This document shows, in pieces, positions 8,732 to 17,214 of a stretch of DNA of 49,923 nt. A program made the translations under genes and the position numbers. Each line of letters begins with the position of its first letter. The stretch's first letter is position 1. The notes beneath the pieces are model-generated. The model saw only the letters and a program-made list of their open reading frames with translations, ran no database searches and was not told where the DNA came from. The stretch is from Bacilli bacterium (GTDB lineage: Bacteria > Bacillota_I > Bacilli_A > ML615J-28 > CAG-698), in contig JAFSVH010000116.1 in the NCBI GenBank assembly GCA_017450215.1, positions 1-49,923 of the forward strand. Reading direction: 5' to 3'.

Positions 8732-9466
8732 TTACTTTTGATTTCGGTTTCTTATTATTTCATAGACAAGGATTCCACAAGATACTGAAGCATTTAGCGA
8801 ATTAACATGACCAAGCATTGGAATTTTTACTAAAAAATCACAATTCTTTTTCACAAGTTCACTAACACCAAATCCTTCACTACCTATCACTAAACAAATT
8901 GGCATGTCATAACGACATTTATCATACATAACACTTTTCTCTTCATATTCAGCACCAACTATAAAATATCCTTTTTCTTTAAGATATCTAATAGTTTGTG
9001 TTAAATTAGTAACTTCACAGACTTTTACCCACTCTATTGCACCTGTTGAAGTTCTTGCAACTGTTTCATTTAATCTTGTGCTTCTGTTCTTACCAATAAT
9101 AACTCCATCAACACCAGCAGCATCACATATTCTCAATATAGCACCTAAATTATGAGGATCATCTAAAGAATCTAGCATTACTAATAAAGGAAAATGATTA
9201 TCAGAATGATTATCATTATTTGAAATCACTTCTTCAAGTGAATAATATTTATAATCATTAACTAAAGCAACTACACCTTGGTGTAATACTTTAGTTTTAA
9301 CTCCTATTAATTTATCTAATTCTTTATCACTAACAATCTTATAATTTATTTTCTTTTCTTTTGCTATTCTAAAGAAAGGGTGATCAGCACTATTTAGATA
9401 CAATAATTTCACATTATTGTTATCAATTGATTCCTTAACACTATTTTTACTATATACGTAACCCAT
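8732..9466 (-). CDS. rlmB: 23S rRNA (guanosine-2'-O-)-methyltransferase RlmB
   Basis: A 244-residue SpoU/TrmH family enzyme that 2'-O-methylates a guanosine in 23S rRNA with SAM. The N-terminal substrate-binding part (residues 1-75) is followed by the knotted SPOUT domain. Motifs are visible: LDSLDDPHNLGAILRICDAA (motif 1), IGSEGFGVSELVKK (motif 2) and IPMLGHVNSLNASVSCGILVYE (motif 3). Length is normal. It sits between mrnC and the sigma factor as in other Bacilli. The stop is followed immediately by the sigma-factor RBS, suggesting coupled expression. Confidence 0.95.
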   Translation of the reverse strand: MGYVYSKNSVKESIDNNNVKLLYLNSADHPFFRIAKEKKINYKIVSDKELDKLIGVKTKVLHQGVVALVNDYKYYSLEEVISNNDNHSDNHFPLLVMLDSLDDPHNLGAILRICDAAGVDGVIIGKNRSTRLNETVARTSTGAIEWVKVCEVTNLTQTIRYLKEKGYFIVGAEYEEKSVMYDKCRYDMPICLVIGSEGFGVSELVKKNCDFLVKIPMLGHVNSLNASVSCGILVYEIIRNRNQK

Positions 9467-9495
9467 ATTTCTACCTAGAAACCAATATTAAAATA

Positions 9496-9864
9496 TTATT
9501 TATTATTAATAATATCAATAGCTTTATTAATTATTTCATCTAATCTTTCAAATCTTTCTAGTAAATATAAATATCCTATAACAGCTTCAAAACCAGATGC
9601 ATTAATATATTCAACGCTACTATCTTTATAATTATGATTTCTTCCTCTTTTGAATATTTCCATCTCTTCTTCATCAAGAATCAAAGATTGGATTATTTTA
9701 TATTGGCTTGTTCTACTTACATATTTAACACATTCATCATGAAGTTTTCCTAAATTAGTAATACCCTTATCTAAGCAATATCTTCTAATTCTTTCTTCAT
9801 AATATGCATCACCAATGAATGCTAAAACGGCACCATTTAATAATTTATAATCATTTTCTTTCAT
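9496..9864 (-). CDS. mrnC: Mini-ribonuclease III
   Basis: A 122-residue protein made only of the RNase III catalytic fold. It has the signature LAFIGDAYYEERIRRYCLD near the N-terminus, NASGFEAVIGYLYLL near the C-terminus with the acidic residue expected in the active site, and no dsRNA-binding domain. The family matures 23S rRNA ends in Bacillus. It lies 23 bp after cysS, the conserved Bacilli order. I see no good Shine-Dalgarno before the ATG, so translation may depend on the upstream gene. Confidence 0.93.
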   Translation of the reverse strand: MKENDYKLLNGAVLAFIGDAYYEERIRRYCLDKGITNLGKLHDECVKYVSRTSQYKIIQSLILDEEEMEIFKRGRNHNYKDSSVEYINASGFEAVIGYLYLLERFERLDEIINKAIDIINNK

Positions 9865-9887
9865 ATCTATAAATACATTTATATAAT

Positions 9888-11243
9888 TTAAATAATTATA
9901 TTCTTTTCATTAATGATTGCTCGATATTTATCAGCACTTTCGAAATCTTTATTTCTTCTTGCTTCATTCCATTTATTTACAATATCAACTTCTTCTTCAC
10001 TTAATAAAGTATTTTCAAAATCAATGCCTAAAACCCATAACATTTCATCAAACAATGATAATAGTTCTTTGGCATATTCAGGATCTAATTCTTTTGATCT
10101 ATAGCTTGTATTAATTAATTTTAATACTTTATAAATAACAGTAATTGCATTAGCTGTATTAAAATCATTAGACATCTCTTTAATGAATTCGTCTTTTAGA
10201 TTTAATAATTCATTATTTTGGATTTTTATTTGATAATCTTTAATGCCATAATCAATTTGCATTTTATGAGCAAAAGTAAGCTTTGCTTTTTTGATTTTCT
10301 CGTAATCACTCTTTGCTTGGTCTAATAATTCTTGTCTAAAATTAAGTGGTTGACGATATGGTACCATAAGCAATATTAATCTATATGCGCCATAACCAAT
10401 TTCTTTAACTAAGCCCTTAGCATCAATTACATTGCCTAATGACTTACTCATCTTCTCACCATTTAAATCGACTCTACCATTGTGCATCCAATATGAAGCA
10501 ATGTAATTGTGGTTAATCACTGTAGATTGTGCAATTTCATTATCATGATGTGGGAATTTAAGATCTAAACCACCACCATGAATATCAATCTTTGGACCAA
10601 GAATATTATTAATCATAACAACACATTCTGTATGCCAGCCTGGTCTTCCTTTTCCCCATGGAGAATCCCAATTCTTACCAACTATCGTCTTCTTCCAAAG
10701 TGTAAAATCTGCAGGATTCTTTTTGTTTTGATTTTCTTCTATTCTAGCACCACTAATTAAATCTTCAACTCTTTGACAGCTTAATATTCCATAATTTTCT
10801 GCTTTTGAAATATCAAAATAAACATCATCTCCACTCACATAAGCCCCATCCTTTTTCACAAGTTCATCAATGAATGAAATAATATTGTCCATATTTTCTG
10901 TTACTTTAGGATTTTTATAATGAGGTAAGCAATTAAGTAATTTATAAGTTTCTAAAATAGATGCTATATATCGTTCAGATATTGTTGATTCATTTACACC
11001 TTCACTCTGTGCTTTTTTGATAATCTTGTCATCAATGTCAGTAAAATTAGATACAAATTTTACATTATATCCAAGATATTTGAAGAATCTAGCAACACAA
11101 TCAAAAAATACAATAGGACGTGAATTACCAATGTGCATATCATTATATACTGTTGATCCACATACATACATTGTAAGTTCATTTTCTTTTAAAGGTTTAA
11201 ATTCTTCAATCTTATTAATTAGAGAATTATATAATTTAATCAT
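9888..11243 (-). CDS. cysS: Cysteinyl-tRNA synthetase
   Basis: A class I aminoacyl-tRNA synthetase of 451 residues that charges tRNA-Cys. It has the zinc Cys YVCGSTVYNDMHIGNSRP with the HIGN signature, WHTECV with another zinc ligand, HGGGLDLKFPHHDNEIAQS, and KMSKS within GEKMSKSLGNVIDAKG. The helical anticodon region follows. GAGG 6 nt before the ATG at 11243 decides the start (MIKLYNSL). The open frame extends 13 codons further but these overlap ybaK. The C-terminus ends around residue 451, slightly short of the roughly 465-residue family average. Confidence 0.96.
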   Translation of the reverse strand: MIKLYNSLINKIEEFKPLKENELTMYVCGSTVYNDMHIGNSRPIVFFDCVARFFKYLGYNVKFVSNFTDIDDKIIKKAQSEGVNESTISERYIASILETYKLLNCLPHYKNPKVTENMDNIISFIDELVKKDGAYVSGDDVYFDISKAENYGILSCQRVEDLISGARIEENQNKKNPADFTLWKKTIVGKNWDSPWGKGRPGWHTECVVMINNILGPKIDIHGGGLDLKFPHHDNEIAQSTVINHNYIASYWMHNGRVDLNGEKMSKSLGNVIDAKGLVKEIGYGAYRLILLMVPYRQPLNFRQELLDQAKSDYEKIKKAKLTFAHKMQIDYGIKDYQIKIQNNELLNLKDEFIKEMSNDFNTANAITVIYKVLKLINTSYRSKELDPEYAKELLSLFDEMLWVLGIDFENTLLSEEEVDIVNKWNEARRNKDFESADKYRAIINEKNIII

Positions 11244-11256
11244 AATTAGCCTCTTT

Positions 11257-11724
11257 CTAAATGCAATCTTCATAAATCGCATTTATATATTTTAATAAAT
11301 CTTCAGGATTTAATTCCATTTGCAAACCAACTTTACCAGCAGATACACAAATAGTACAAAATAGCATAGCAGTATCATTAATAACTGTCTTAAATTGTTT
11401 TTTCATTCCCACTGGACTACATCCACCATGAATATAACCAGTCAATGGTAATAATTCTTTTTGAGTAATCATTGCAATAGATTTAACTCCAACAGCTTTA
11501 GCTGCTTTCTTTAAATTTAGAGTTTCATTAACAGGAATACAGAACACAAAATGCTCATTTGTGTTGCTAACAGTAACTAAAGTTTTAAAAACTTCTTCGC
11601 AATTTTTTCCTACTAGCTTAGCAACATTTACACCATTTGTTTCGGTTTTATCATATTCATGAAGTATATAATGTATTCCTTCTATATCTAGTAAGCGCGT
11701 TGCATTAGTCTTTTCCATCAACAT
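11257..11724 (-). CDS. ybaK: Cys-tRNA(Pro)/Cys-tRNA(Cys) deacylase YbaK
   Basis: A YbaK/ProX editing-domain protein of about 155 residues. Typical family stretches are VFKTLVTVS, KKAAKAVGVKSIAMI, GYIHGGCSPVGMKK and FCTICVSAGKVGLQMELNPEDLLKY. The family hydrolyses Cys wrongly attached to tRNA-Pro. It directly precedes cysS in an apparent operon, which pairs the enzyme that makes Cys-tRNA with an editor of Cys mischarging. GAGG (11729-11732) fits either the ATG at 11724 or the ATG at 11718, so the start is uncertain by two codons. Confidence 0.92.
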   Translation of the reverse strand: MLMEKTNATRLLDIEGIHYILHEYDKTETNGVNVAKLVGKNCEEVFKTLVTVSNTNEHFVFCIPVNETLNLKKAAKAVGVKSIAMITQKELLPLTGYIHGGCSPVGMKKQFKTVINDTAMLFCTICVSAGKVGLQMELNPEDLLKYINAIYEDCI

Positions 11725-11834
11725 CAAACCTCAAAATCACAATACTATTTAATAATTAAAATCCATTCTTATATTACCAATTTTACCACCTAGAAGACTT
11801 TATTTCAAGAAATAATAATCTAGCCAATATAAAA

Positions 11835-11855
11835 AGAGCTTTTATAAAAAGCTCT
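11835..11855 (-). terminator. Terminator of the two-component operon
   Basis: 9-bp stem AGAGCTTTT/AAAAGCTCT with a 3-nt loop, followed on the minus strand by TTTTTAT, 9 bp past the stop of the histidine kinase gene. Confidence 0.8.
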
Positions 11856-11863
11856 CATTTTAA

Positions 11864-13231
11864 TTAACCTGATATTCTTTCATTAGCATTAATAGTAGCA
11901 ATTTGTTTAGCTGTTGCTTTAGGGAAGGTAATAACAAATTTAGTACCTCTTGGTATATTATCATATACCTCAATTCTTCCTCTTTGCAATTTAACTAATG
12001 TATAAGCAATAGATAAGCCTAAGCCATTACCACCAGTTTCTCTACTTCTTGCTTTATCTTCACGATAGAAACGATCAAATACTTTTTGTTTTGCTTCATC
12101 AGAAAGTCCTATTCCTGTATCAGCAATTTGAATGTGAACTTCATCTTTTAATACTCTAGCTGAAATCCTGATAGTATCTCCTGCATTAGTATATTTAATT
12201 GCATTATCAATATTGATAATGACAATTTGTTTGAATTTATCTTTATCAAGATAAACTAAACAATGCGTTCCTTCATATGTAATATTACGTTCACTCAATG
12301 AACCAATTTCGAAGAATGGTTCAACAATCTCTTTCAATACATCATCAACATCAAATAGACTATAAGTAATTTGAATAGTGTCTTTATCATTTCTAGCCAA
12401 GGTCAATAATTCTTGAGTCAATTTAGTAAGTCTTGATATTTCATTTAAAGCTATAACCAAATCTTCACTAACATCATAAACAGTCTTATTAGGTTGTGAC
12501 AAGACATTTTCTATCTTACTTCTAACTACCGCAAGTGGTGTTCTTAATTCATGAGAAGCATCACTTACGAAATTAGTTTGTCTACTAACGAATAATTCAA
12601 GTGGTTTAGTACCTTCTCTCATCATAAAGAAACCTAATACAAATGATAATAAAAGACTAAAGAAACTAGCAATAATATAACTTGAAATAATTCTTTCTCT
12701 AGCAATTACTGCACCATTAACATTAATATATACTTTAACATAACCTATTTGACCTTCTATCTTCATATTTTCTCTAGTTATTTTTTGACAATATGAAAGA
12801 TAATAGAAATTATCAATTGATGTTAAAACATAAGTTTCAAGAGGTACACTAAGCTGAAAATCTTCAATAACAGCATTCATCATACTATCATTAAAAACTG
12901 CACCTGAAATACTATAATCAACAACTAGATTATTTTCATCAACATAAAATATTACCGAAATCATTGAAGGGTCTAAAATTTGAGGAAACCCACCCCCTGG
13001 ACCTCCAGGATTACCTCCAGGCATATTGTTTTGATTTTCATCAAAATGACTACAATATTCTTTCATTGATCTTTCCGCATCTCTATAATAAGACCTAGTT
13101 ATTGAAAAGAATAATACTAAACCAATAACTAAGAAAAGTAGAATAAAACCACCAGCAAAGCTCAAAAAGTAGATTACTCTATATTTATAGATTAATTTTT
13201 GGAAAGATGTTAACGACTTAGTTCTTTTCAC
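11864..13231 (-). CDS. Sensor histidine kinase (HPK of an OmpR-type pair)
   Basis: A 455-residue membrane sensor kinase. TM1 is at about 18-44. The extracellular domain (about 45-180) contains an odd Gly/Pro-rich loop (MPGGNPGGPGGGFPQ, residues 70-84). TM2 is at about 182-205. Then come HisKA with FVSDASHELRTPL (His227), N box INIDNAIKYT, G1 DTGIGLS, F box FDRFYRED and G2 GGNGLGLSIAYTL. It overlaps the response-regulator gene by 14 bp and starts at GTG. The architecture resembles CiaH/BaeS-like kinases. The signal is unknown. Confidence 0.93.
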   Translation of the reverse strand: MKRTKSLTSFQKLIYKYRVIYFLSFAGGFILLFLVIGLVLFFSITRSYYRDAERSMKEYCSHFDENQNNMPGGNPGGPGGGFPQILDPSMISVIFYVDENNLVVDYSISGAVFNDSMMNAVIEDFQLSVPLETYVLTSIDNFYYLSYCQKITRENMKIEGQIGYVKVYINVNGAVIARERIISSYIIASFFSLLLSFVLGFFMMREGTKPLELFVSRQTNFVSDASHELRTPLAVVRSKIENVLSQPNKTVYDVSEDLVIALNEISRLTKLTQELLTLARNDKDTIQITYSLFDVDDVLKEIVEPFFEIGSLSERNITYEGTHCLVYLDKDKFKQIVIINIDNAIKYTNAGDTIRISARVLKDEVHIQIADTGIGLSDEAKQKVFDRFYREDKARSRETGGNGLGLSIAYTLVKLQRGRIEVYDNIPRGTKFVITFPKATAKQIATINANERISG

Positions 13232-13889
13232 TCCACATATAACCTACATTTCTTAAAGTTTTTAAATAAGTATGATAATTGTAAGGTTTAAGTGATTTTC
13301 TTAAATTACTTACATACACTTCAACAACACTCCAAATAGTATCACTATCAAAGCCCCAAATACGATTAAATAATTGTTCCTTTGGAATAATGATTTCTTT
13401 GTTTCTTACTAGATATTCTAAAATATCATAAGTCTTACCAATAATATTAACAATTTCACCATTAATTGTTACTTTCTTTTGATTTAAATCGAAAACCATA
13501 TCTTTAAATACTACTTGATTATTATCAAAATTATTATTGTATCTTCTAAGTAAAGCTTCAACTCTTGCGATTAATTCATCACGATAAAAAGGTTTAGTCA
13601 TATAATCATCCGCACCCATCTTTAAGCCTTTAACCTTGCTAGAGATTCCATCTTTAGCAGTTAACATTAAAACTGGGCAAGCACCTACTTCTCTAATCTT
13701 TTCAAGAATTGTGAAACCATCTACATTAGGTAACATTACATCTAGAATAATTAAATCATAAATATTATATTCAACTGCATCCATTGCAGCAGCACCATCA
13801 AAAATTCCTTCAGTTTCAGCAATTTTGCTTAACATATCACAAATATCTCTGTTTAAGTTTTTATTGTCTTCAACAACTAAAATTTTCAT
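13218..13889 (-). CDS. OmpR/PhoB-family response regulator
   Basis: A 223-residue regulator. The receiver domain has acidic VEDN at the start, a phospho-acceptor Asp near residue 50 in LIILDVMLPNVDG, and VLMLTAKDG plus DDYMTKPF with the conserved Thr/Lys switch residues. A winged-helix DNA-binding domain with RIWGFDSDTIWSVVEVYVSNLRKSL follows. It is the first gene of the operon with the histidine kinase. Two nested AT palindromes (13906-13923 and 13927-13940) lie just upstream and may be its own binding sites. Confidence 0.94.
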   Translation of the reverse strand: MKILVVEDNKNLNRDICDMLSKIAETEGIFDGAAAMDAVEYNIYDLIILDVMLPNVDGFTILEKIREVGACPVLMLTAKDGISSKVKGLKMGADDYMTKPFYRDELIARVEALLRRYNNNFDNNQVVFKDMVFDLNQKKVTINGEIVNIIGKTYDILEYLVRNKEIIIPKEQLFNRIWGFDSDTIWSVVEVYVSNLRKSLKPYNYHTYLKTLRNVGYMWSEKN

Positions 13890-13905
13890 AATTCACACCA
13901 TTCCT

Positions 13906-13940
13906 TTCTATTTATAAATAGAATCATTATTTATAAATAA
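13906..13940. promoter_or_regulatory. Two palindromes upstream of the response regulator
   Basis: An 18-bp perfect palindrome TTCTATTTATAAATAGAA (13906-13923) and a 14-bp perfect palindrome TTATTTATAAATAA (13927-13940) share the core ATTTATAAAT, with centres 19 bp apart (about two helical turns). They lie 17-51 bp before the ATG of the regulator, next to a possible -10 TATAAT. They could be operator sites or leader hairpins. The rest of the gap to 14179 is AT-rich with only the rpsI terminator recognised. Confidence 0.4.
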
Positions 13941-14113
13941 ATTATAATAAAGCATAATTAAATGAATCTTAATAATAATATAAATAATATAAATATTAAT
14001 AATATTATTAATAGTCATTTAATGTATTATATTATACATTTATATTATATCTTATTTTATTTGTTAATAAAATAAATATTAAACTATTTTTTTAATAGAC
14101 TATCAAAATAAAA

Positions 14114-14142
14114 ATATCTAACCAATAAATTTGGCTAGATAT
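14114..14142 (-). terminator. Terminator after rpsI
   Basis: 12-bp stem (14114-14125 and 14131-14142). Its only mismatch in the plus-strand reading becomes a G-U pair in the minus-strand RNA, and UUUUUAUUUU follows. This shows it acts on the rplM-rpsI transcript. Confidence 0.85.
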
Positions 14143-14179
14143 CTTTATTAAATCTTCAACACTGAAACAATTAGAATAA

Positions 14180-14575
14180 CTAACGTTTAGAGTATTGTGG
14201 TGAACGACGAGCAGCTTTAAGACCAGGTTTCTTACGTTCTTTAGCACGTGGATCACGTGTAACTAAACCAGCCTTCTTTAAAGTTCCTCTAAAATCTGGA
14301 TTAACTTCCATTAATGCTCTAGTGATACCGTGACGTACAGCACCAGCTTGACCAGAAATACCACCACCGCATACATTAACACTGATATCATAACTTGATT
14401 CAGTTCCTGTTAATGTTAATGGTTGTAAAACGTCTAAACGAACTGCTCCATTTGGAAAATAGTCAGCAAAAACACGACCATTGATAAGAATCTTACCAGA
14501 ACCAGGTGTTAAATAAACTCTAGCTATAGAGCTTTTACGACGGCCAGTTCCATAATATTTAACTTCTTGTGCCAT
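14180..14575 (-). CDS. rpsI: 30S ribosomal protein S9
   Basis: A 131-residue S9. It starts [22 protein letters not shown], has [19 protein letters not shown] in the middle, and ends with the basic tail [25 protein letters not shown]; the terminal KR is the tRNA-contacting end typical of S9. AGGAGG precedes the ATG. It is 10 bp behind rplM, the usual pair. Confidence 0.98.
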   Translation of the reverse strand: MAQEVKYYGTGRRKSSIARVYLTPGSGKILINGRVFADYFPNGAVRLDVLQPLTLTGTESSYDISVNVCGGGISGQAGAVRHGITRALMEVNPDFRGTLKKAGLVTRDPRAKERKKPGLKAARRSPQYSKR

Positions 14576-14585
14576 ATTATTCCTC

Positions 14586-15023
14586 CTATCCTCTCAATGT
14601 GTAAACTTCAGGTTTTTGAGCTTGTTGCTTATGTTCAGTTCCGCAATATACGAACAACTTACGATACATATCAGCACCTAAAGAGTTCTTTGGAAGCATA
14701 CCTTTAACAGCAGCTTCTACAACCTTTTGAGGTTGTAATTCTAACATTCTTTCAGCAGTTCTAACTCTTAGACCACTATTATATCCAGTATGATGGATAT
14801 AAAGTTTCTTTTTTAATTTGTTTCCAGTTAAAGCAACTTTTTCAGCATTAACTATAATTACGTAATCACCGCAATCAACATTAGGAGTATAAGTAGGTTT
14901 ATGTTTACCCTTTAATAAAGTAGCAACTTCAGTAGCTAATCTACCTAATACTAATCCTTCAGCATCGATTACATACCATTTACGCTCAACTTCTTGAGCC
15001 TTTTGCATATAAGATTTATTCAT
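14586..15023 (-). CDS. rplM: 50S ribosomal protein L13
   Basis: A 145-residue L13, normal length. Motifs are [40 protein letters not shown] and [20 protein letters not shown]. It is an early-assembly protein of the large subunit. RBS GAGGAGAT lies about 10 nt before the ATG. The leader (15024-15176) has several hairpins, and in Bacilli this is where the L13 autoregulatory leader lies. Confidence 0.98.
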   Translation of the reverse strand: MNKSYMQKAQEVERKWYVIDAEGLVLGRLATEVATLLKGKHKPTYTPNVDCGDYVIIVNAEKVALTGNKLKKKLYIHHTGYNSGLRVRTAERMLELQPQKVVEAAVKGMLPKNSLGADMYRKLFVYCGTEHKQQAQKPEVYTLRG

Positions 15024-15078
15024 TTTTGGTATCTCCTCTTAAAAAATTTTTTATTATTTTATTTTTAAAAATAACTTA

Positions 15079-15171
15079 TTTAATCATGTGGATGTTGATT
15101 AAACAATTAATTTTTTAGGTATTTGGCGTAATCAAATACCTTGAGGGCTTTTATTTTGTGGGATACAAAAT
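15079..15171 (-). ncRNA. Structured leader of rplM (candidate L13 leader)
   Basis: The transcribed leader holds three hairpins: ATTTTGT/ACAAAAT (15153-15159 with 15165-15171), a 9-bp stem AGGTATTTG/CAAATACCT (15117-15125 with 15133-15141) and an 8-bp stem TTTAATCA/TGATTAAA (15079-15086 with 15096-15103). Location and length fit the known L13-leader regulatory RNA family, which binds L13. I did not confirm the family consensus. Confidence 0.5.
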
Positions 15172-15182
15172 GTACCTTTTAC

Positions 15183-15211
15183 ATTTTACTATATGTGTAA
15201 GAAAATGTCAA
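15183..15211 (-). promoter_or_regulatory. Promoter of rplM-rpsI
   Basis: Perfect -35 TTGACA (15206-15211), 17-bp spacer, -10 TAAAAT (15183-15188) on the minus strand. Predicted transcript start is near 15176, giving a leader of about 150 nt. Confidence 0.85.
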
Positions 15212-15253
15212 AGGGAAAATTATTTTTTTTATTATTTTCATATATATTATAAA

Positions 15254-15280
15254 AAGCTTGATACATATTGTATCAAGCTT
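15254..15280 (-). terminator. Terminator of the amino-acid transporter operon
   Basis: Perfect 12-bp stem AAGCTTGATACA/TGTATCAAGCTT with a 3-nt loop and TTTTTATAAT behind it on the minus strand, 30 bp past the stop of the TrpR-like gene. Confidence 0.9.
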
Positions 15281-15309
15281 AATAATTTGTAGAGCCTTTA
15301 TAAAAACTC

Positions 15310-15609
15310 TTATTCATTATTTTTTAAAATCTTATTATATCCTTTACCAAATTTAACACATTTAGATACTCTAGATAAAGTGGCTGAAGATATTTTTGTT
15401 TTCTTAATCACTTCTTCATAAGTGTAACCTTCAATAAGAAGTCTTGCTGAAGTGATACGCTGAGCCATTTGTTCTATTTCTTTATATGTGCATAAATCAT
15501 CAAATAAATCAGAACAATCTTCTATGTTTTTAACATCGATTATTGCTTGATATAATTCTGCTATTTGATCTACTAATTTAATTTCACTTAAATCAACATT
15601 TTTATTCAT
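15310..15609 (-). CDS. TrpR-related DNA-binding regulator, YerC/YecD family
   Basis: A 99-residue protein matching the YerC/YecD branch of the TrpR superfamily: LFDDLCTYKEIEQMAQRITSAR and the helix-turn-helix GYTYEEVIKKTKISSATLSR. TrpR-type proteins are all-helical dimeric repressors that bind a small effector, often an amino acid, between domains. It overlaps the ABC ATPase gene by 8 bp, with its RBS AAAGGAT inside that gene. As last gene of an amino-acid transporter operon whose promoter carries two matching palindromes, it is the obvious candidate repressor. The effector is not known. Confidence 0.9.
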   Translation of the reverse strand: MNKNVDLSEIKLVDQIAELYQAIIDVKNIEDCSDLFDDLCTYKEIEQMAQRITSARLLIEGYTYEEVIKKTKISSATLSRVSKCVKFGKGYNKILKNNE

Positions 15610-16402
15610 TTTTCATCCTTTCATACGAAGCAATAAATTGCTTTGTATCATCATTAGCAGGATTGTCAAATACTTCACTAGGCGTACCGAATGAAGCAAC
15701 TTTCCCTTTACTTAAGTGTAACACTTTATCTGATATATTTCTAGCAAATTCCATTTCATGTGTTACGATTATCATAGTAATTTTGAATTCATCTTTCAAT
15801 TCTTTTATAACCTTCAATACTTCACCAGTTAATTCTGGATCTAATGCTGAAGTGGGTTCATCGAAGCACAAGATGTCAGGTTTTAATACCATAGCACGAG
15901 CAATGGCAACACGTTGCTGTTGCCCACCAGATAATTCACAAGGGTAATTATCTTTCTTTTCTTCTAAACCAACTTTCTTTAATAATTCTAAAGATTCTTC
16001 TTCGATTTGTTTATTATCTAAATAATTTAATCCTTTTTTCTTTCGCTCTTTTTCTCTTAATTCTAAAGGAAGCATTATATTTTTTAAAGCAGTATATTGA
16101 GGAAATAAATTAAATTGTTGGAAAACTAAACCATAATGCTTCCTGTTTATACTAATTTTCTTATTCTTAGGATTTTTTCTATCTCCATATTCTTCATCAA
16201 GTATTATTTCTCCATTGATACTAACAGCACCACCATCAATTGTTTCTAAATAATTTAAGCATCTAAGTAATGTAGTCTTACCATTACCACTTGATCCTAT
16301 TATTGATAATACTTCACCAAGTTCTAAATCAAAGCTTACATCTTTTAATACTTCTACTTTACCAAAGCTTTTTTCAATATTTCTAACTTCTAAAAATGCC
16401 AT
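15602..16402 (-). CDS. Polar amino-acid ABC transporter, ATP-binding subunit
   Basis: A 266-residue GlnQ/HisP-type ATPase. It has Walker A GSSGNGKTTLLR, Q-loop LVFQQFNLFPQYTALKN, signature LSGGQQQRVAIARAM, Walker B ILCFDEPTSALDPEL and H-loop VTHEMEFARNISDKV. It is cytoplasmic and powers the importer with the permease (2 bp upstream) and the lipoprotein encoded at 17215. An insert of Lys/Glu/Asn-rich residues (about 75-130) makes it somewhat longer than the roughly 240-residue family mean. Confidence 0.96.
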   Translation of the reverse strand: MAFLEVRNIEKSFGKVEVLKDVSFDLELGEVLSIIGSSGNGKTTLLRCLNYLETIDGGAVSINGEIILDEEYGDRKNPKNKKISINRKHYGLVFQQFNLFPQYTALKNIMLPLELREKERKKKGLNYLDNKQIEEESLELLKKVGLEEKKDNYPCELSGGQQQRVAIARAMVLKPDILCFDEPTSALDPELTGEVLKVIKELKDEFKITMIIVTHEMEFARNISDKVLHLSKGKVASFGTPSEVFDNPANDDTKQFIASYERMKNE

Positions 16403-16404
16403 AA

Positions 16405-17088
16405 TTACACCTTGAAATAACTAAGTTTCTTTTCTACTTTTGATAATATTATTGTTACTATTCCATTAAATATAAAATAAAATAAACCAGCATAGAAGAT
16501 TGGCCATATCAATCCAGTCTTTAATTTCAAATTAGCAACAAACATAAGTTCAGTAACTGCAATTACATTAGCAAGTGATGTATCTTTAATTAATGTAATT
16601 ACTTCATTACTCATAGGAGGAATAATTCTTTTTATAACTTGAAGTAATATTACTTTAAAGAATATTTGTCTTTTATTCATTCCTAAAACTTCAGCAGCTT
16701 CATATTGACCTTGAGGAATACTTTGAATTCCACCACGATATATTTCTGAGAAATAAGCAGCATAATTAACTGAAAAAGCAACTAAAGCTGCAATAAATCT
16801 CGATGAGAAAGAACTATCAAACCATTCCCATCCAGTATTTATCATTGGCCATTGAAAATCAAATAATAAACCTGGTACATAGAATATAACAAATATTTGT
16901 AGCATTAAAGGAGTACCTCTAAGTATTAAAACAATAAATTTCATAAATATACTTAAAGGTTTTACCTTAGACATCGTACAAAAGCACATTAATAATCCTA
17001 AAGGTAAAGAAAATAATAATGTGAATGTAAATAAAAATATAGATATAGTAAAACCATTTAATAATTCAGATGTAATCTTCCAAAACAT
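16405..17088 (-). CDS. Polar amino-acid ABC transporter, permease subunit
   Basis: A 227-residue membrane protein of the HisM/GlnP type with about five hydrophobic segments. The EAA loop is EAAEVLGMNKRQIFFKVILLQ, followed by RIIPPMSNEVITLIKDTSLANVIAVTELM. RBS AAAGGAAT precedes the ATG. A perfect 16-bp hairpin (17106-17142) separates it from the binding-protein gene. Confidence 0.96.
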   Translation of the reverse strand: MFWKITSELLNGFTISIFLFTFTLLFSLPLGLLMCFCTMSKVKPLSIFMKFIVLILRGTPLMLQIFVIFYVPGLLFDFQWPMINTGWEWFDSSFSSRFIAALVAFSVNYAAYFSEIYRGGIQSIPQGQYEAAEVLGMNKRQIFFKVILLQVIKRIIPPMSNEVITLIKDTSLANVIAVTELMFVANLKLKTGLIWPIFYAGLFYFIFNGIVTIILSKVEKKLSYFKV

Positions 17089-17105
17089 AGAGATTCCTTT
17101 CGTGA

Positions 17106-17142
17106 AATAATTACAAACACATTTTTTGTGTTTGTAATTATT
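17106..17142 (-). promoter_or_regulatory. Intercistronic hairpin between binding-protein and permease genes
   Basis: Perfect 16-bp inverted repeat AATAATTACAAACACA (17106-17121) with 17127-17142 and a 5-nt loop. On the minus strand it is followed by TTCACGAAAGG and not by a U-run, so it is more likely an mRNA-stabilising or processing hairpin than a terminator. This would leave more binding-protein mRNA than permease mRNA. The AT-rich stretch 17143-17214 shows nothing else. Confidence 0.7.
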
Positions 17143-17214
17143 CCTTTTTTGCTATTTATTTTTCTTTGTATTTATTTTTTTTAAATTATTTTTTATTTTT
17201 GTTTTTATTCATTT

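Noticed and set aside
17106..17142. Terminator between binding-protein and permease genes
   Set aside because: No U-run follows on the minus strand, and the permease and ATPase genes downstream need the transcript.
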